From: Streptomyces venezuelae
GTDB lineage: Bacteria; Actinomycetota; Actinomycetes; Streptomycetales; Streptomycetaceae
Direction: 5' to 3'
NCBI RefSeq assembly: GCF_008642375.1
Contig: NZ_CP029194.1
Coordinates: 8,488,501 to 8,552,500, forward strand
Length of the DNA: 64,000 nucleotides
The first letter of the stretch is position 1, and every line of letters starts with the position of its first letter. Under the pieces are notes generated by a model. The model worked only from the letters and a program-made list of their open reading frames with translations, had not been told where the DNA came from and ran no database searches. The position numbers were made by a program, and so were the translations under genes. This document shows, piece by piece, positions 50,977-59,936 of the stretch.

Positions 50977-51894
50977 TCAGACCTCGATGACGATCTTCCC
51001 CGAGGTGCGGCCTTCCTGGCTGAGGGTGAAGGCCGCGGCGAGTTCGGAGAGCGGGAACATCGCGGCGACATCGACCGTGAGGCTGCCCTGGTCCGCGAGC
51101 CTGCCCAGAGCCGCGAGGTCCTCGCTGTCCGGGCGGACCCACATCCACTGGCCGCCGGCGCCGAGGACGGTGTGGTCGGCGATGGAAGCATGCCGCCCGC
51201 CCTCGGCCAGAACAGCCAGGGTGGTGTCCAGAACCCCGCCCACGAAGTCGGCGACAACCGAGACCCCCTCCGGAGCCAGGGCACGAACGCGTTCGGTCAG
51301 TCCGTCCCCGTAGGTGACGGGCTCGCAGCCGAACCCTCGCAACCGATCGTGGTTGCGCGGGGAGGCGGTGCCGATGACCCTCGCTCCCCGCGCCCGGGCC
51401 AGCTGCACGCCGAGGGACCCGACGCCGCCGGCCGCGCCGTGCACGAGAACGGTGTCGTCGGTGGTCGTCCCCAGACGTGTGAGGAGCTGGTAGGCAGTCA
51501 GGCCGGCCAGCGGCAGTCCGGCGGCCTGCGCCCAGTTCAACGAGGCCGGCTTGGCGGCGAGAGCGCGTACGGGCACGCTGACGTACTCGGCGAAGGTACC
51601 GCCGTGCACGCAGTCCTTGCGGGCGTAGGCCATCACCTCGTCGCCGACCGCGAACTCAGGCACATCGATGCCGACCCGCTCCACGGTGCCGCTCACGTCC
51701 CAACCCGGAACCACCGGGTGACAGACATCCATCAGGCTGTCGAGCCCGCCCGCCATGATCTTCCAATCGACCGGGTTCACCCCGGCACATCGGACCTTGA
51801 CGAGAACCTCGCCAGGGGCGACCTTCGGCAGCGGCAACCGGGCCTCACGGAGCACCTCCGTCCCACCGTAGGTCTCATACGTCATCGCCCTCAT
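50977..51894 (-). CDS. MDR-superfamily NADPH:quinone-type reductase
   Basis: A 305-residue zinc-free medium-chain reductase. N-domain: MRAMTYETYGGTEVLREARL, GEVLVKVRCAGVNPVDWKIM, WDVSGTVERVGIDVPEFAVG and DEVMAY; Rossmann domain: TVLVHGAAGGVGSLGVQLAR (AAGGVG nucleotide motif) and ARGARVIGTASPRNHDRLRG; C-terminus: FPLSELAAAFTLSQEGRTSG KIV. Such enzymes reduce quinones or enones with NADPH. The start is taken as ATG 51894, with GAGGG five bases upstream; the ATG at 51909 is an alternative. Lone gene, convergent with the kinase region. Confidence 0.88.
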   Translation of the reverse strand: MRAMTYETYGGTEVLREARLPLPKVAPGEVLVKVRCAGVNPVDWKIMAGGLDSLMDVCHPVVPGWDVSGTVERVGIDVPEFAVGDEVMAYARKDCVHGGTFAEYVSVPVRALAAKPASLNWAQAAGLPLAGLTAYQLLTRLGTTTDDTVLVHGAAGGVGSLGVQLARARGARVIGTASPRNHDRLRGFGCEPVTYGDGLTERVRALAPEGVSVVADFVGGVLDTTLAVLAEGGRHASIADHTVLGAGGQWMWVRPDSEDLAALGRLADQGSLTVDVAAMFPLSELAAAFTLSQEGRTSGKIVIEV

Positions 51895-52402
51895 AGTGCC
51901 CTCGGACATCCGCGACGCCTCTCCCGTACCGTTCGGTCCCCGCTCCATCTGAGCACGGTGAGCCCCGGACACATTGCAAGGCTCGCCAGGAAGTAGGGGC
52001 GGGTGGGAGCCTGGTGCGCGGCCCTGGCGGACCATCGCCTGGTGAGGATCGAGGTGGTTCAGGAGGACCAGCGGTAGGTGCGGGTGCTGACCCGGCGAGG
52101 ACCCGGCTGGGTACGGCGGTGGACTGGATGCTCGCAGAGGAACAAACGGCTACTGGCACGATCGTCAGGGCGCTGATTCAGGACCACCAGGACTCTCGGA
52201 ACGACGACGATCTGGACTGGCCCAACCACCCTCTCAAGCTGCTGGGGGAAGCGGAGGGCGCCCGTCCTTGGTGAGCTCGTCGCCGGCAGGCACACGGAGG
52301 ACGTTGTCACCGTGTCATCGGCGCCAGGACGTAGTACGCGGTGCCCGACAGGCCCAGGGCGAGCGCGGCGGCGCCGGCGACGATCCAGTGCGGTTGGTCA
52401 TC
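51895..52402. other. Stretch without an intact gene
   Basis: A plus-strand frame near 52110-52274 reads VDWMLAEEQTATGTIVRALI, QDHQDSRNDDDLDWPNHPLK and ends GEAEGARPW; it looks protein-like but has no ribosome site and no family. The rest has no gene. Confidence 0.35.
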
Positions 52403-52830
52403 TCAGCCCCACAGCTTCCGGTAGTTGGCTTTGTCGACGGCCTGGGGGCCGGTGATGGGCGGGTCCTGGATCAGTGCCTTCATCAGGAAGGCGTAGCGGC
52501 ACGCCTTGTGGCGCAGGCCCAAGGCGTGGCCGATCTCGCGCTCGCGGCCGCGGCATTCTGGAAGTCGCGGCCCTGGCCGTCCATCTTCGTGGTGTTGCAG
52601 GAGACGTAGTCCGTGGCGCCGGCACCGGAGCCATTGGCGTAGGAGGCGACTGGCGCGCCGTCGGCGGAGGAGCCCTGGTAGTCGCGGAACTCAAGGTCGT
52701 TGACGGTCAGCGCGCCGTCCGGCGCGAACGTGATCTTCGAGCCGGAGTGCTTCCAGACCTTCAGGGAGTGCTCGCGCGGCGGTCGTACTTGGTCTTGTCG
52801 GTCCAGCGGATCTCACCGGTGTCGACCGCC
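52403..52830 (-). pseudogene. Secreted zinc metalloprotease (matrixin-like) remnant
   Basis: Reads KVWKHSGSKITFAPDGALTV, NDLEFRDYQGSSADGAPVAS, YANGSGAGATDYVSCNTTKM and, after a one-base shift near 52550, REIGHALGLRHKACRYAFLM ending ANYRKLWG. The EIGHALGLRH stretch is the zinc motif HExxHxxGxxH with the first His replaced (R before E). Both the frameshift and the lost zinc ligand point to inactivation. The signal peptide and propeptide are missing. Confidence 0.7.
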
Positions 52831-53268
52831 GAAAAGTTCTTCGTCTCGCTCCCCCCCCCGCGCAGCCACGGCGCGGCCTCCACCGCGCGGCGGCCGCTGT
52901 GTACGCCTGGGGCAACGTTGGGTGCGTCGCGTCGCAGTGAGTGACTGTAGTGGGTTGGTTGGATTGCGGCGACGAAGTTCAGGTGTGGGTGACACCCGAA
53001 CCGAACAGGGCGTCACCGAGGTCTGGGACACTTCGGGAGCCCCCTCGTCAACGAGCCTGTCACCCTCAGCGTGAAGTTGTCGCTCGCCCGCGTGGTGTCG
53101 CGCCTGGGTCGACCTCGGGGGAGTGGGTCCGGGCCGGTGCCCGGCTATGGCGACGCTACGGTGGTGAGCCGTGGTAGGTCGAACCGGTCAAACCGACCGA
53201 TCTCCCTTGTGCCCCCGCATCTTGTGCGGGGCACCTGCGCGCCTAGGGCGTTCAGCCCTCCAGCAGGC
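52831..53268. other. Stretch without a recognisable gene
   Basis: No frame with a convincing start or known family on either strand. Confidence 0.4.
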
Positions 53269-53480
53269 CTATGACGCGGGCGTGTAGCGGACGACGGTGG
53301 TCTCGCAGGCCTCGGGGGACACCGTCAGCGCGTCGACTTCGGCCTGGTCCGCGGACAGGCCCCGGCGGAGCTTCGGCGCCGTCCACTCGCTGACGTAGCG
53401 GCAGTGCGCCTCCGGAAGTGGCGGCATCCACTCGGCGGGTCCCGGTCCGCCCAGGATCGACGGGGCGGGCGCAGGGCAAA
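53269..53480 (-). pseudogene. HNH endonuclease (DUF1524-type) C-terminal fragment
   Basis: Reads GPAEWMPPLPEAHCRYVSEW, TAPKLRRGLSADQAEVDALT and ends CETTVVRYTPAS. This is the tail of secreted HNH-family proteins of streptomycetes (DP.EWLPP...CRYV..W...K..W.L..D..E...L). The HNH core upstream is missing. Confidence 0.65.
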
Positions 53481-53739
53481 CGGTGCGCGCGTACGGCGGG
53501 TGACCACAATGGCGTGCGGTGCGAAATCGTCGGCGGGCCTCGGGGTGCAGGGCCCGGTGTCGGAGGTTACTTCCGCCCCGTCCCACCGAAGGGCCCCCGC
53601 CCGTGACGACCACACCCGGCCACGCCGCACCGGCGAGTCGCCGTCCCCGGCGCCAGCCGCCGATCCGGACGAAGCAGACCCTCGCCGACGACGTCGCAGT
53701 GCTGACCTCAGGCGTCCGCACCCCGGCAACTGAGACGCC

Positions 53740-54002
53740 CGGGACGGAAGCAGGCGGTTCAGGATCGCTCGGGCGGGAGCCGGATCGAAGGCTTCGGACG
53801 GGGCGAGGGCCGCCGAAGGGGTGACGGGGGCAGGGGTCGCGGCCGCGGAGGCGGTGGTGCCCGGAAGAGACGGCAGTCTGGGCGCGGCCGCCGTCACAGC
53901 GGCGAGCACCGTGGCGGCGAGGACGGTCCGGCAGCGTGGGGCGAGAACGGTCCGACGACGGGGCGGGAGGACGGTACGGAGCGATCGGGCGGCGGCCCAC
54001 AC
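53740..54002 (-). pseudogene. N-terminal fragment of a secreted enzyme
   Basis: A signal-like start (ARSLRTVLPPRRRTVLAP, then TVLAATVLAAVTAAAPRLPS) followed by AFDPAPARAILNRLLPSRAS. The PARAIL.RLLP motif resembles the start of the mature part of alpha-N-acetylglucosaminidase-type (GH89) proteins. The reading breaks after about residue 95, and other secreted-protein debris follows. The assignment is tentative. Confidence 0.4.
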
Positions 54003-54047
54003 GGCTTCCTGTCGAGGAAGAGGTCGGCGCTGAGCGCGGAAGGCGGG

Positions 54048-55637
54048 TCAGTTGTCCGGAGTGCGCACGGTGACGCGCGTCCCGGGGTGGGCCAGCGAGC
54101 ACAGGAACGCCACGGTCAGGGCGATCGCCATGCCGTAGAACACCCACTGGTTGGCCTCCGCGAAATCCATCCGGATCGCGTCCCCCGCCCCTTGCAGGGC
54201 CTTCGCTACCGGCCCGTCACCGGCGGGACCCTGGCCGTCCGGGTGACCGGTGACCGCCTCGGCGACCTTCTCCGCGGTGGCCGAGGCTTCGGACGGCGGC
54301 AGCCCGCGGTCTTGGAGCGTGGCGGTGATGCGGTCCGTGGAGACATGGGACAGCACGGTGCTGAATACGGCCATGCCGATGGCGGCCGCGTAGTTGCGGA
54401 CCGTCTGGGTGATCCCCGTGACCTCGCCGTACGAGGCGTCGATAGCCCGGTTGACGGCGTCGGTGGAGGCCGGCGCGAGCAGGAATCCGATGCCGGCGCC
54501 CGCCATGGCCGCGTAAGGCCACTGGTCGTGCATCGACAGATCGGTCATCTTCTGCGCCCAGAGGTAGAACCCGACCGCGCCGAGCGCGCAGCCGAGCTTC
54601 ATGGCCGGGCGGGCGCCGCGCTTGTCGAGGATCCGTCCACCCCACTGGGATGCGAGGCCGAAGCCGATGAAGAAGTACAGCAGGAAGAGCGCGGCCTGGT
54701 TCGGAGAGGCGCTGAGCGACACCTGGGCGTACACGGACGAGAAGAAGAACACCGGTACGAAGGCGAGCATCGCGAAGAACAACACGAGACTGTCGACGGT
54801 GAAGGCCCGGTCCCGGAAGACGTCGAAGTCGATCAGTGGGTGGGCGGTGCGCCGCTCGTAGCCGAAGAACAGCACCAGGACGAGCAGGCCGCCGACGATG
54901 CAGGCCCAGGTCGCGACGCTGCCCCAGCCCCAGGACGAGGCCTGCTGGAAGCCCAGCACACTCAGGCCCATGCCGACGGCGACCAGCGCGGCGCCGACGA
55001 TGTCCAGGCGCTCGGGGCGGCGGCTCTCGGGGATGCGGGCGAGCACGGCGAGCACGATCGCGACGACGGCCACCGGTACGTTGACCCAGAAGATCGCCCG
55101 CCACGTCCACGCGGTCAGCCAGCCGCCGAGCAGGGGTCCGACGGCGGTGAGGGCGCCGGAGAGTCCGAAGAAGAGCGCGAGGGCGCGACCGCGACGGTCG
55201 ACGGGGAAGACGGCGATGACGACGGCCAGCGCTGCCGGGAACATCAGGGCAGCTCCGAGACCCTGGGTTGCGCGGAAGACGATCAGCCAGGTCTGGGCGA
55301 GGTCGCCGGAGGGCACACAGCCGCAGAGCACCGAGGAGATGACGAAGACCAGGGTGCCGATCAGCATGACGCGGCGGTGCCCGAACAGGTCGGAGAGCCG
55401 GCCGCCGAGCGCGAAGAACGCGGCGAGGGAGAGCAGGTACGCGTTGACGACCCACTGCATGCCGGAGGCGGTCAGGTCGAGCTCGTCGGTGATGTTCGGG
55501 GCGGCGATCGAGACGATGGTCTGGTCGATGAAGGTCATCGACACCGCGAAGAGCATGGCTGTGAGCGCCAGCTTCTGGCGGGGCGCCTCGCTGCGGACGG
55601 CCCAGGTCGGCGTGGGGGGTGGGGAAGTACCTGCCAT
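54048..55637 (-). CDS. MFS multidrug exporter (DHA2/EmrB-QacA type)
   Basis: A 529-residue 14-helix drug:proton antiporter. Helix 1 MLFAVSMTFIDQTIVSIAAP contains motif D1 (F.D.TIV..A.P); NITDELDLTASGMQWVVNAY follows; motif A is GRLSDLFGHRRVMLIGTLVF; motif C is LSGALTAVGPLLGGWLTAWT with WRAIFWVNVPVAVVAIVLAV. The C-terminal half keeps AAMAGAGIGFLLAPASTDAV and SYGEVTGITQTVRNYAAAIG. All features are intact. The start is ATG 55637, without strong ribosome site. A fragment of a similar exporter lies at 1779. No local TetR-type regulator is seen; an inverted repeat 40 bases upstream is a candidate operator. Confidence 0.9.
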   Translation of the reverse strand: MAGTSPPPTPTWAVRSEAPRQKLALTAMLFAVSMTFIDQTIVSIAAPNITDELDLTASGMQWVVNAYLLSLAAFFALGGRLSDLFGHRRVMLIGTLVFVISSVLCGCVPSGDLAQTWLIVFRATQGLGAALMFPAALAVVIAVFPVDRRGRALALFFGLSGALTAVGPLLGGWLTAWTWRAIFWVNVPVAVVAIVLAVLARIPESRRPERLDIVGAALVAVGMGLSVLGFQQASSWGWGSVATWACIVGGLLVLVLFFGYERRTAHPLIDFDVFRDRAFTVDSLVLFFAMLAFVPVFFFSSVYAQVSLSASPNQAALFLLYFFIGFGLASQWGGRILDKRGARPAMKLGCALGAVGFYLWAQKMTDLSMHDQWPYAAMAGAGIGFLLAPASTDAVNRAIDASYGEVTGITQTVRNYAAAIGMAVFSTVLSHVSTDRITATLQDRGLPPSEASATAEKVAEAVTGHPDGQGPAGDGPVAKALQGAGDAIRMDFAEANQWVFYGMAIALTVAFLCSLAHPGTRVTVRTPDN

Positions 55638-55676
55638 GTTCGGATGATCGTCCCGGGGTGCCGTGTGTGCATGCCG

Positions 55677-55710
55677 AGGCACCTCCGCCCCGGGGGCGGC
55701 GGTGGTGCCT
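55677..55710. promoter_or_regulatory. Inverted repeat upstream of the exporter gene
   Basis: AGGCACC...GGTGCCT arms enclosing a second CCGCCCC/GGGGGCGG pairing. It lies 40-73 bases before the MFS start, where an operator would be; it could equally be a terminator for rightward transcripts. Confidence 0.45.
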
Positions 55711-55747
55711 GGGTTGTCTTTCCGACCATCGGATCGTTGGTCCGGTT

Positions 55748-55870
55748 GTGAGAGACGGGGAGATTTCTGACGCTGCGTGGGCGGTGATCGAACCACTGCT
55801 GCCGCCCGTCGGTCGGGCCCGTGGCCGGTGGCGGGATCACCGCCAGGTGCTCGAGGGCATCGAGTTCTAG
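55748..55870 (+). pseudogene. IS5-family transposase N-terminal scrap
   Basis: Reads RDGEISDAAWAVIEPLLPPV then RARGRWRDHRQVLEGIEF and stops. It is the N-domain of the IS5 type seen at 33819. About 40 codons remain; nothing else of the element is visible. Confidence 0.7.
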
Positions 55871-56192
55871 CCGCAGGGCGCGGTGGAGGATCGCGCGCAG
55901 GGCACGGGGACAGAGGGCGGCTCGGGCCGCTCGCGCGGCGGACCGCCGGTCGGGTGCCCCGGCGGCGGACCGCCCGACGGTGCGGGCCGGGGATCTCGGC
56001 CTCCGGGCCAGATGGCCACGGGAGAGTGGTCACGGCAACAGCCTGGCGCAGGAGGGGACAGGTCCTCACCGCCCTGTGGGCGGCGCGGTGGCCGATGCGA
56101 GGCACAGTGTGCAGGCTGGTAAGGAGCATCGCGGAGAGCGTCAGCCGAGGCTGCGCACACCGCTCCCCACCGGAGTAAGGAAGGCGGTCGCA
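55871..56192. other. Stretch without a recognisable gene
   Basis: Only GC-biased frames. Its last bases (TAAGGAAGG) provide the ribosome site for the SRPBCC gene. Confidence 0.4.
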
Positions 56193-56669
56193 GTGTCCCG
56201 GAATCGCCGCTTGATCCTCAGCCCGCCGTCCCGCGTGTGGGGCCTGCTGTCCAACGGACATCGCTACGGGGAGTGGGTCTCGGGAACGCAAGAGGTCATC
56301 GCAGCCGACCCGCACTGGCCAGAGGTGGGCGCCCGGCTCCGGGTCCGGGTGGGAGTCGGCCCCCTCACCCTCGACGACACCTGTGTCGTCCGCATCTGCG
56401 AGCCCGGTCGCCGTCTGGAACTGGAGGCGAAAGCGGATCCCTTCGGCGCGGCCCGCATCGCCATGAACTTGATCCCATGGGGCGGGAACACGCTCTTCCT
56501 CCTCGAATGGCACCCCCTCCGGGGCCCCGGCACCCGCATGCACGGGCTCCCCGTCGACTACGTCGTCTCCATTCGCAACGGCATGATGCTGACGAAACTC
56601 GCCCGGATCGCCGTCCGCGAACAGCACGGCAGCATCGCCGATCTGCCCTCGGAGGCCACCGGCCGGTGA
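56193..56669 (+). CDS. SRPBCC-fold (START-like) protein
   Basis: A 158-residue helix-grip protein that binds hydrophobic ligands. Signatures: VWGLLSNGHRYGEWVSGTQE, VIAADPHWPEVGARLRVRVG, DDTCVVRICEPGRRLELEAK and TLFLLEWHPLRGPGTRMHGL, ending with the long C-terminal helix NGMMLTKLARIAVREQ. This is the polyketide-cyclase/dehydrase-like group usual in streptomycetes. The GTG at 56193 has GGAAGG nine bases upstream. No biosynthetic genes surround it, so the ligand is unknown. Confidence 0.82.
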   Translation: MSRNRRLILSPPSRVWGLLSNGHRYGEWVSGTQEVIAADPHWPEVGARLRVRVGVGPLTLDDTCVVRICEPGRRLELEAKADPFGAARIAMNLIPWGGNTLFLLEWHPLRGPGTRMHGLPVDYVVSIRNGMMLTKLARIAVREQHGSIADLPSEATGR

Positions 56670-56849
56670 TGCGTCGTTCCCCTGCTGATCCGACGCCCAG
56701 GGCCAAGGGTCGGTCCGACCTCGGCGGGCGGCCGGCCCGTCCGGTACCGAGCGACCTGGAGCGACGGCGGAGAATCAGTCCCCCCTTAGAACTCCTAACG
56801 GAATGACCTCACAGCGCCTGTTGGTGAGCGCGGTTGGTACTGTCCGACC

Positions 56850-57179
56850 GTGACTTTGACTGACCTGCGGGATGGCTTTCGCGATGATGCCCAGCGGCAG
56901 TGCGTCCAAGCAGTCGTTCACAGTCGCCTCGCGGATGACCGGGAGCCGCAGGAGTGTCGCTACCTGATGCGCTTCTGGTGGCAGCTGAGCATGCCGTACC
57001 AGGAAGTTTCGCTTGAGGAGCTGCGCCTGAACGTCGGCAGGCAGAAGCTGGACGCCCTCATGGAGCTGATCAGCGCCATCCGGTCCTCCCACGACGAGAT
57101 CGATGCGTGGCTTGCCGCTGCGGAGAAGACGTTTCCGGTGATTCAGGACCGTGGCTTCAGCTCGGACCGCGGCGACTGA
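56850..57179 (+). CDS. Unknown 109-residue protein, IS5 cargo
   Basis: Starts VTLTDLRDGFRDDAQRQCVQ and continues AVVHSRLADDREPQECRYLM, RFWWQLSMPYQEVSLEELRL, QKLDALMELISAIRSSHDEI and DAWLAAAEKTFPVIQDRGFS. Mostly helical and acidic; no family is recognised. There is no ribosome site. TACTGT six bases before the GTG is a good -10 box for a leaderless mRNA. It lies inside the inverted repeats, between the left end and the transposase tail. Codon use is less GC-extreme than that of core genes nearby, consistent with transfer. Confidence 0.65.
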   Translation: MTLTDLRDGFRDDAQRQCVQAVVHSRLADDREPQECRYLMRFWWQLSMPYQEVSLEELRLNVGRQKLDALMELISAIRSSHDEIDAWLAAAEKTFPVIQDRGFSSDRGD

Positions 57180-57850
57180 GGCATGAGCTTCGTCAGGCGC
57201 CGTCGGCAGATGATGCAGCAGGCGAGCTTGAGGAAGGCTTCATGGATGTCGTTGCGGATCTCCCACCGGATTCGGAGGCGGCGGAACCAGTGCAGATGGG
57301 CGAATGCGCGCTCCACGACCCAGCGGCGGGTGCCGAGCCCGGAACCGTGCTCGGTCCCGCGGCGGGCGATCACCGGTTTCCCCCCAAGCTCCCACACGAG
57401 ACGGCGGTACTTGTCGTGGTCGTACCCGCGGTCACCGAGCACGACGTCCGGGCGGCGCCGGGGCCGGCCGCGTTTGCCCCGCACCGACGGAACGGCTTCG
57501 AGCAGCGGAACGAGCTGGGTCACGTCGTTGCGGTTGCCCCCAGTCAAGGTGACAGCGAGCGGGATGCCGGTGGCATCGGTGATCAAGTGGTGCTTCCTGC
57601 CCGTTCTACCCCGGTCGACAGGGCTTCGTCCGGTCTTGGAGCCCCCTTCAACGCCCGGATGTGAGAGCCGTCGACGGCAGCCCAGGAGAAGTCCAGGGCG
57701 TTCACGCTGCGGAGCTTGGCCAGGAGGACCTCGTGCAGCCTGGGCCACACACCGGCCTCCGTCCACTCGGCTCGATCACCGCCCACAGCTCGTCATCGAC
57801 ATCCCCTGGCTTCGGCCGAGCCACCCGACACCCCCGGATCATCAGTCCCG
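57143..57850 (-). pseudogene. IS5-family transposase with internal deletion
   Basis: The first frame reads PKPGDVDDELWAVIEP and then jumps directly to EWTEAGVWPRLHEVLLAKLR, AVDGSHIRALKGAPR (first Asp). Compared with the 1987 copy, about 50 residues of the N-domain (LLP... to ...GMTCWRRLA) are missing. The second frame is complete: RKHHLITDATGIPLAVTLTG, GDRGYDHDKYRRLVWELGGK (Asp) and RRWVVERAFAHLHWFRRLRI (Glu). At the frame junction the AAAAG slip site is changed to CCAAGACC. It is therefore unlikely to be active. Confidence 0.78.
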
Positions 57851-57902
57851 GAGTGATCCAACCACCTCGAAGATCATTTCGTTAGGAGTTCTTAGTGGGC
57901 CC

Positions 57903-58715
57903 TCAGGTCGTCCTGCGAACGGTGACGACGGGGCAGTGTGCGTGCGTCATCACGGCCTGGCTCACCGACCCGAGGAACAATCCGGCCAGGCGGCTGTGCC
58001 CGCGAGCACCGACAACCAGCAGCTGAGCCGCCTCGCTCGCGTGGAGCAGGGCCTCGCGCGCCGTGGCGTCCACCAGGTCGTGTCTGACGGTGACGTCCGG
58101 GTAGGTGTCGGCGCGGCCGGCGGTCGCCTGGGCCAGCACCTGTTCCGCCGACTCGGGAGCCGCGCCGACCGGCGCCTTGTCCGGCTGCCGTGCGTGAACC
58201 GCCATGAGCGGGGCCCGGCGCTGCGCGGCTTCGGCGAAGGCGACGTCGACAGCCTTGTCGCTGTCCGCAGAGCCGTCGATCCCCAGGACGACGGGCCCCG
58301 CGTCAGCGGAGGTCCGGTGCGCTTCGCGGACCGTCATCACCGGGCAGTGGCTCCGGGAGGCCAAGGACACCGGTGTGGATCCCAGCATCAGGCCCGCGAT
58401 GCCTCCCATACCTCTGGAGGCGACGACGATGAGCTGCGCGGATCGCGACTCGACTTCCAGCACGTGCACCACATCGCCCGTCACCACGGCCCCGGTCACC
58501 ACGAGCCCAGGGGCCACGGCACGGGCGTGGGCGACAGCATCGTGGACCAGAGTCCTGGAAGCCGGGTCCGGCACCGCGAGCCTGGGCTTGATCGGCGCCT
58601 CTGCATGCACCACACGCAGCTCCGCACCGCGTCGTGCCGCCGCCGCTGTGGCTGCTTCCACCGCGGTGAGGCTCATCGCCGAACCGTCCACACCGACCAC
58701 GACCGGTCTGCCCAT
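57903..58715 (-). CDS. Tandem universal stress protein (UspA family)
   Basis: A 270-residue protein of two Usp domains. Domain 1: RPVVVGVDGSAMSLTAVEAA and IVVASRGMGGIAGLMLGSTP with VSLASRSHCPVMTVRE. Domain 2: GPVVLGIDGSADSDKAVDVA and LLVVGARGHSRLAGLFLGSV with SQAVMTHAHCPVVTVR. Both carry the ATP-binding G-x2-G-x9-G(S/T) pattern. Such proteins respond to hypoxia, dormancy and general stress in actinomycetes. ATG 58715 gives a standard length. The IS5 element inserted eight bases beyond its stop, leaving the gene intact but separating its downstream sequence. Confidence 0.9.
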   Translation of the reverse strand: MGRPVVVGVDGSAMSLTAVEAATAAAARRGAELRVVHAEAPIKPRLAVPDPASRTLVHDAVAHARAVAPGLVVTGAVVTGDVVHVLEVESRSAQLIVVASRGMGGIAGLMLGSTPVSLASRSHCPVMTVREAHRTSADAGPVVLGIDGSADSDKAVDVAFAEAAQRRAPLMAVHARQPDKAPVGAAPESAEQVLAQATAGRADTYPDVTVRHDLVDATAREALLHASEAAQLLVVGARGHSRLAGLFLGSVSQAVMTHAHCPVVTVRRTT

Positions 58716-59444
58716 AGCTGGCTGCTCCCGTTCAACTCGGGTTTCCCGGCCTGGCTTCGCCGACACGTCGCTGCAACTCCTGCGGGCCACCGCACCACGC
58801 CATGGATACGTGTTCATGGCGGCGACCGGCCCACGGCCTGGCCGCGTCTACGACCTCCGCCACATGTGTCTCACGATCTGGTTCGACATCGGCATCCCGC
58901 CCAGGTCGCCGCCGCAGGCATGCGCCGCTTCGCCGCGCCGCACATCAGAGCCCACGGTCGCCTCGCACCTGACCGGGCGCGCTGCTGCTCCCGGCCGTCT
59001 GCCACTGCTCGGCGATGCTGTCCGCGAGGTCGGCCGGGTCGAGGTACCAACAGACGGAGTGCTTCTGGATCCCGAGCACCCCGGCGACGGTACGGATGTG
59101 CCTCTCGATGGTGTCGGCGACCGCACCCGGGCGGACGGTCACGCCCCGTGGGCCAGCTCGGCCAGCGAGATCGCGTGCCGACTCCTCTCCGGCTGCTCAG
59201 GCTGCTCGGGTTCCGGGGCGGGTTCGGTGGCGTGCCTGCCTGCGTAACACCTTCACTCCCATGCCGGCTCCGCCGTCCGCACCGGCAGTCCGGGGTGCCT
59301 CTGTCCGCCCGCGCCTGGGGTGCCGACCCGGGCGCACCGTCGTGATCGCAATGCCTCGTGTTCGGCAGCCTCTGCCTGACATCCGCCCCACGAGGGACAG
59401 GACAGCACCTCTCCCCTGAGCGACGGCCGCGAGGCAAGCACAGA
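58716..59444. other. Stretch with a conserved-looking fragment
   Basis: On the minus strand (59142-58945) one frame reads VTVRPGAVADTIERHIRTVA, GVLGIQKHSVCWYLDPADLA and DSIAEQWQTAGSS, which looks like real protein but has no recognised family or clean boundaries. The remainder has no gene. Confidence 0.4.
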
Positions 59445-59900
59445 AGGCCGCCGACGTCATGTCAGGAACCCATCGAACCTGTTGCTCGCGACGGCAGACC
59501 CCCGACTGCATCGGCCATCGCCCGCACAGCTCGCATCGACCCGACCTTCCTTTACCGCCACCGAGCTGCACGCCAGCGGCATCTACTGCGCCCAGTCGAC
59601 CGGAGTTGGCACTGCCCCGAGCGGGACATCGCTCCAGGCGGACCTTGTCTACGCCAATGCGCGGGCTGCTCGTCTGGCCGCCCGCCTGCTGCAACTGGAG
59701 GGACATGTACCGCGGCAGCTGAGCGAGAGCGCCTGGCGCGAGTCGGGCCTTCGAGCTTCGACTGATGTGGTCGAACTGCAGTTCACGCGCCTGGAGTAGA
59801 CCGTCACCGAGCAGTGCCGGCAGCCGGCAGTGCGGCAGGCCGAACTCGACGCCGCTCGCGCGGCCGACCGGGACCTGACCCGGGCTCTCAACGTACGAGC
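59445..59900 (+). pseudogene. DUF6262-like accessory protein of a tyrosine-recombinase transposon
   Basis: Pieces in two or three frames: TASAIARTARIDPTFLYRHR (an HTH), LQADLVYANARAARLAARLL, QLEGHVPRQLSESAWRESGL, DVVELQFTRLE and, after a stop, ELDAARAADRDLTRALN. This is the HTH-plus-coiled-coil design of the third gene of Tn554-like transposons (TnpC/DUF6262). The recombinase genes that should accompany it are absent. Confidence 0.62.
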
Positions 59901-59936
59901 GTGGGCCTCAGCTTGTCGTTCAACGATTCCGTTTGG

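Larger units (their letters stand above)
56789..57891. mobile_element. IS5-family element with a 109-residue cargo gene, 1103 bp
   Basis: Ends read inward GAACTCCTAACGGAATGACC and GAACTCCTAACGAAATGATC, 18 of 20 bases alike, flanked by TTA at 56786-56788 and 57892-57894 (TNA duplication). They resemble the ends of the 898-bp copy at 1987. Inside are a plus-strand cargo gene and a minus-strand transposase, tail to tail with 37 bases of overlap. The transposase has lost about 50 codons, so the element is probably non-autonomous. Confidence 0.82.

Noticed and set aside
54087..55751. 554-codon plus-strand frame opposite the MFS exporter
   Set aside because: Antisense of membrane segments, highly charged and repetitive; the minus strand carries clear MFS motifs.
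57183..59345. 720-codon plus-strand frame across the IS5 transposase and UspA
   Set aside because: Antisense shadow; both real genes on the minus strand have full catalytic or ligand motifs.
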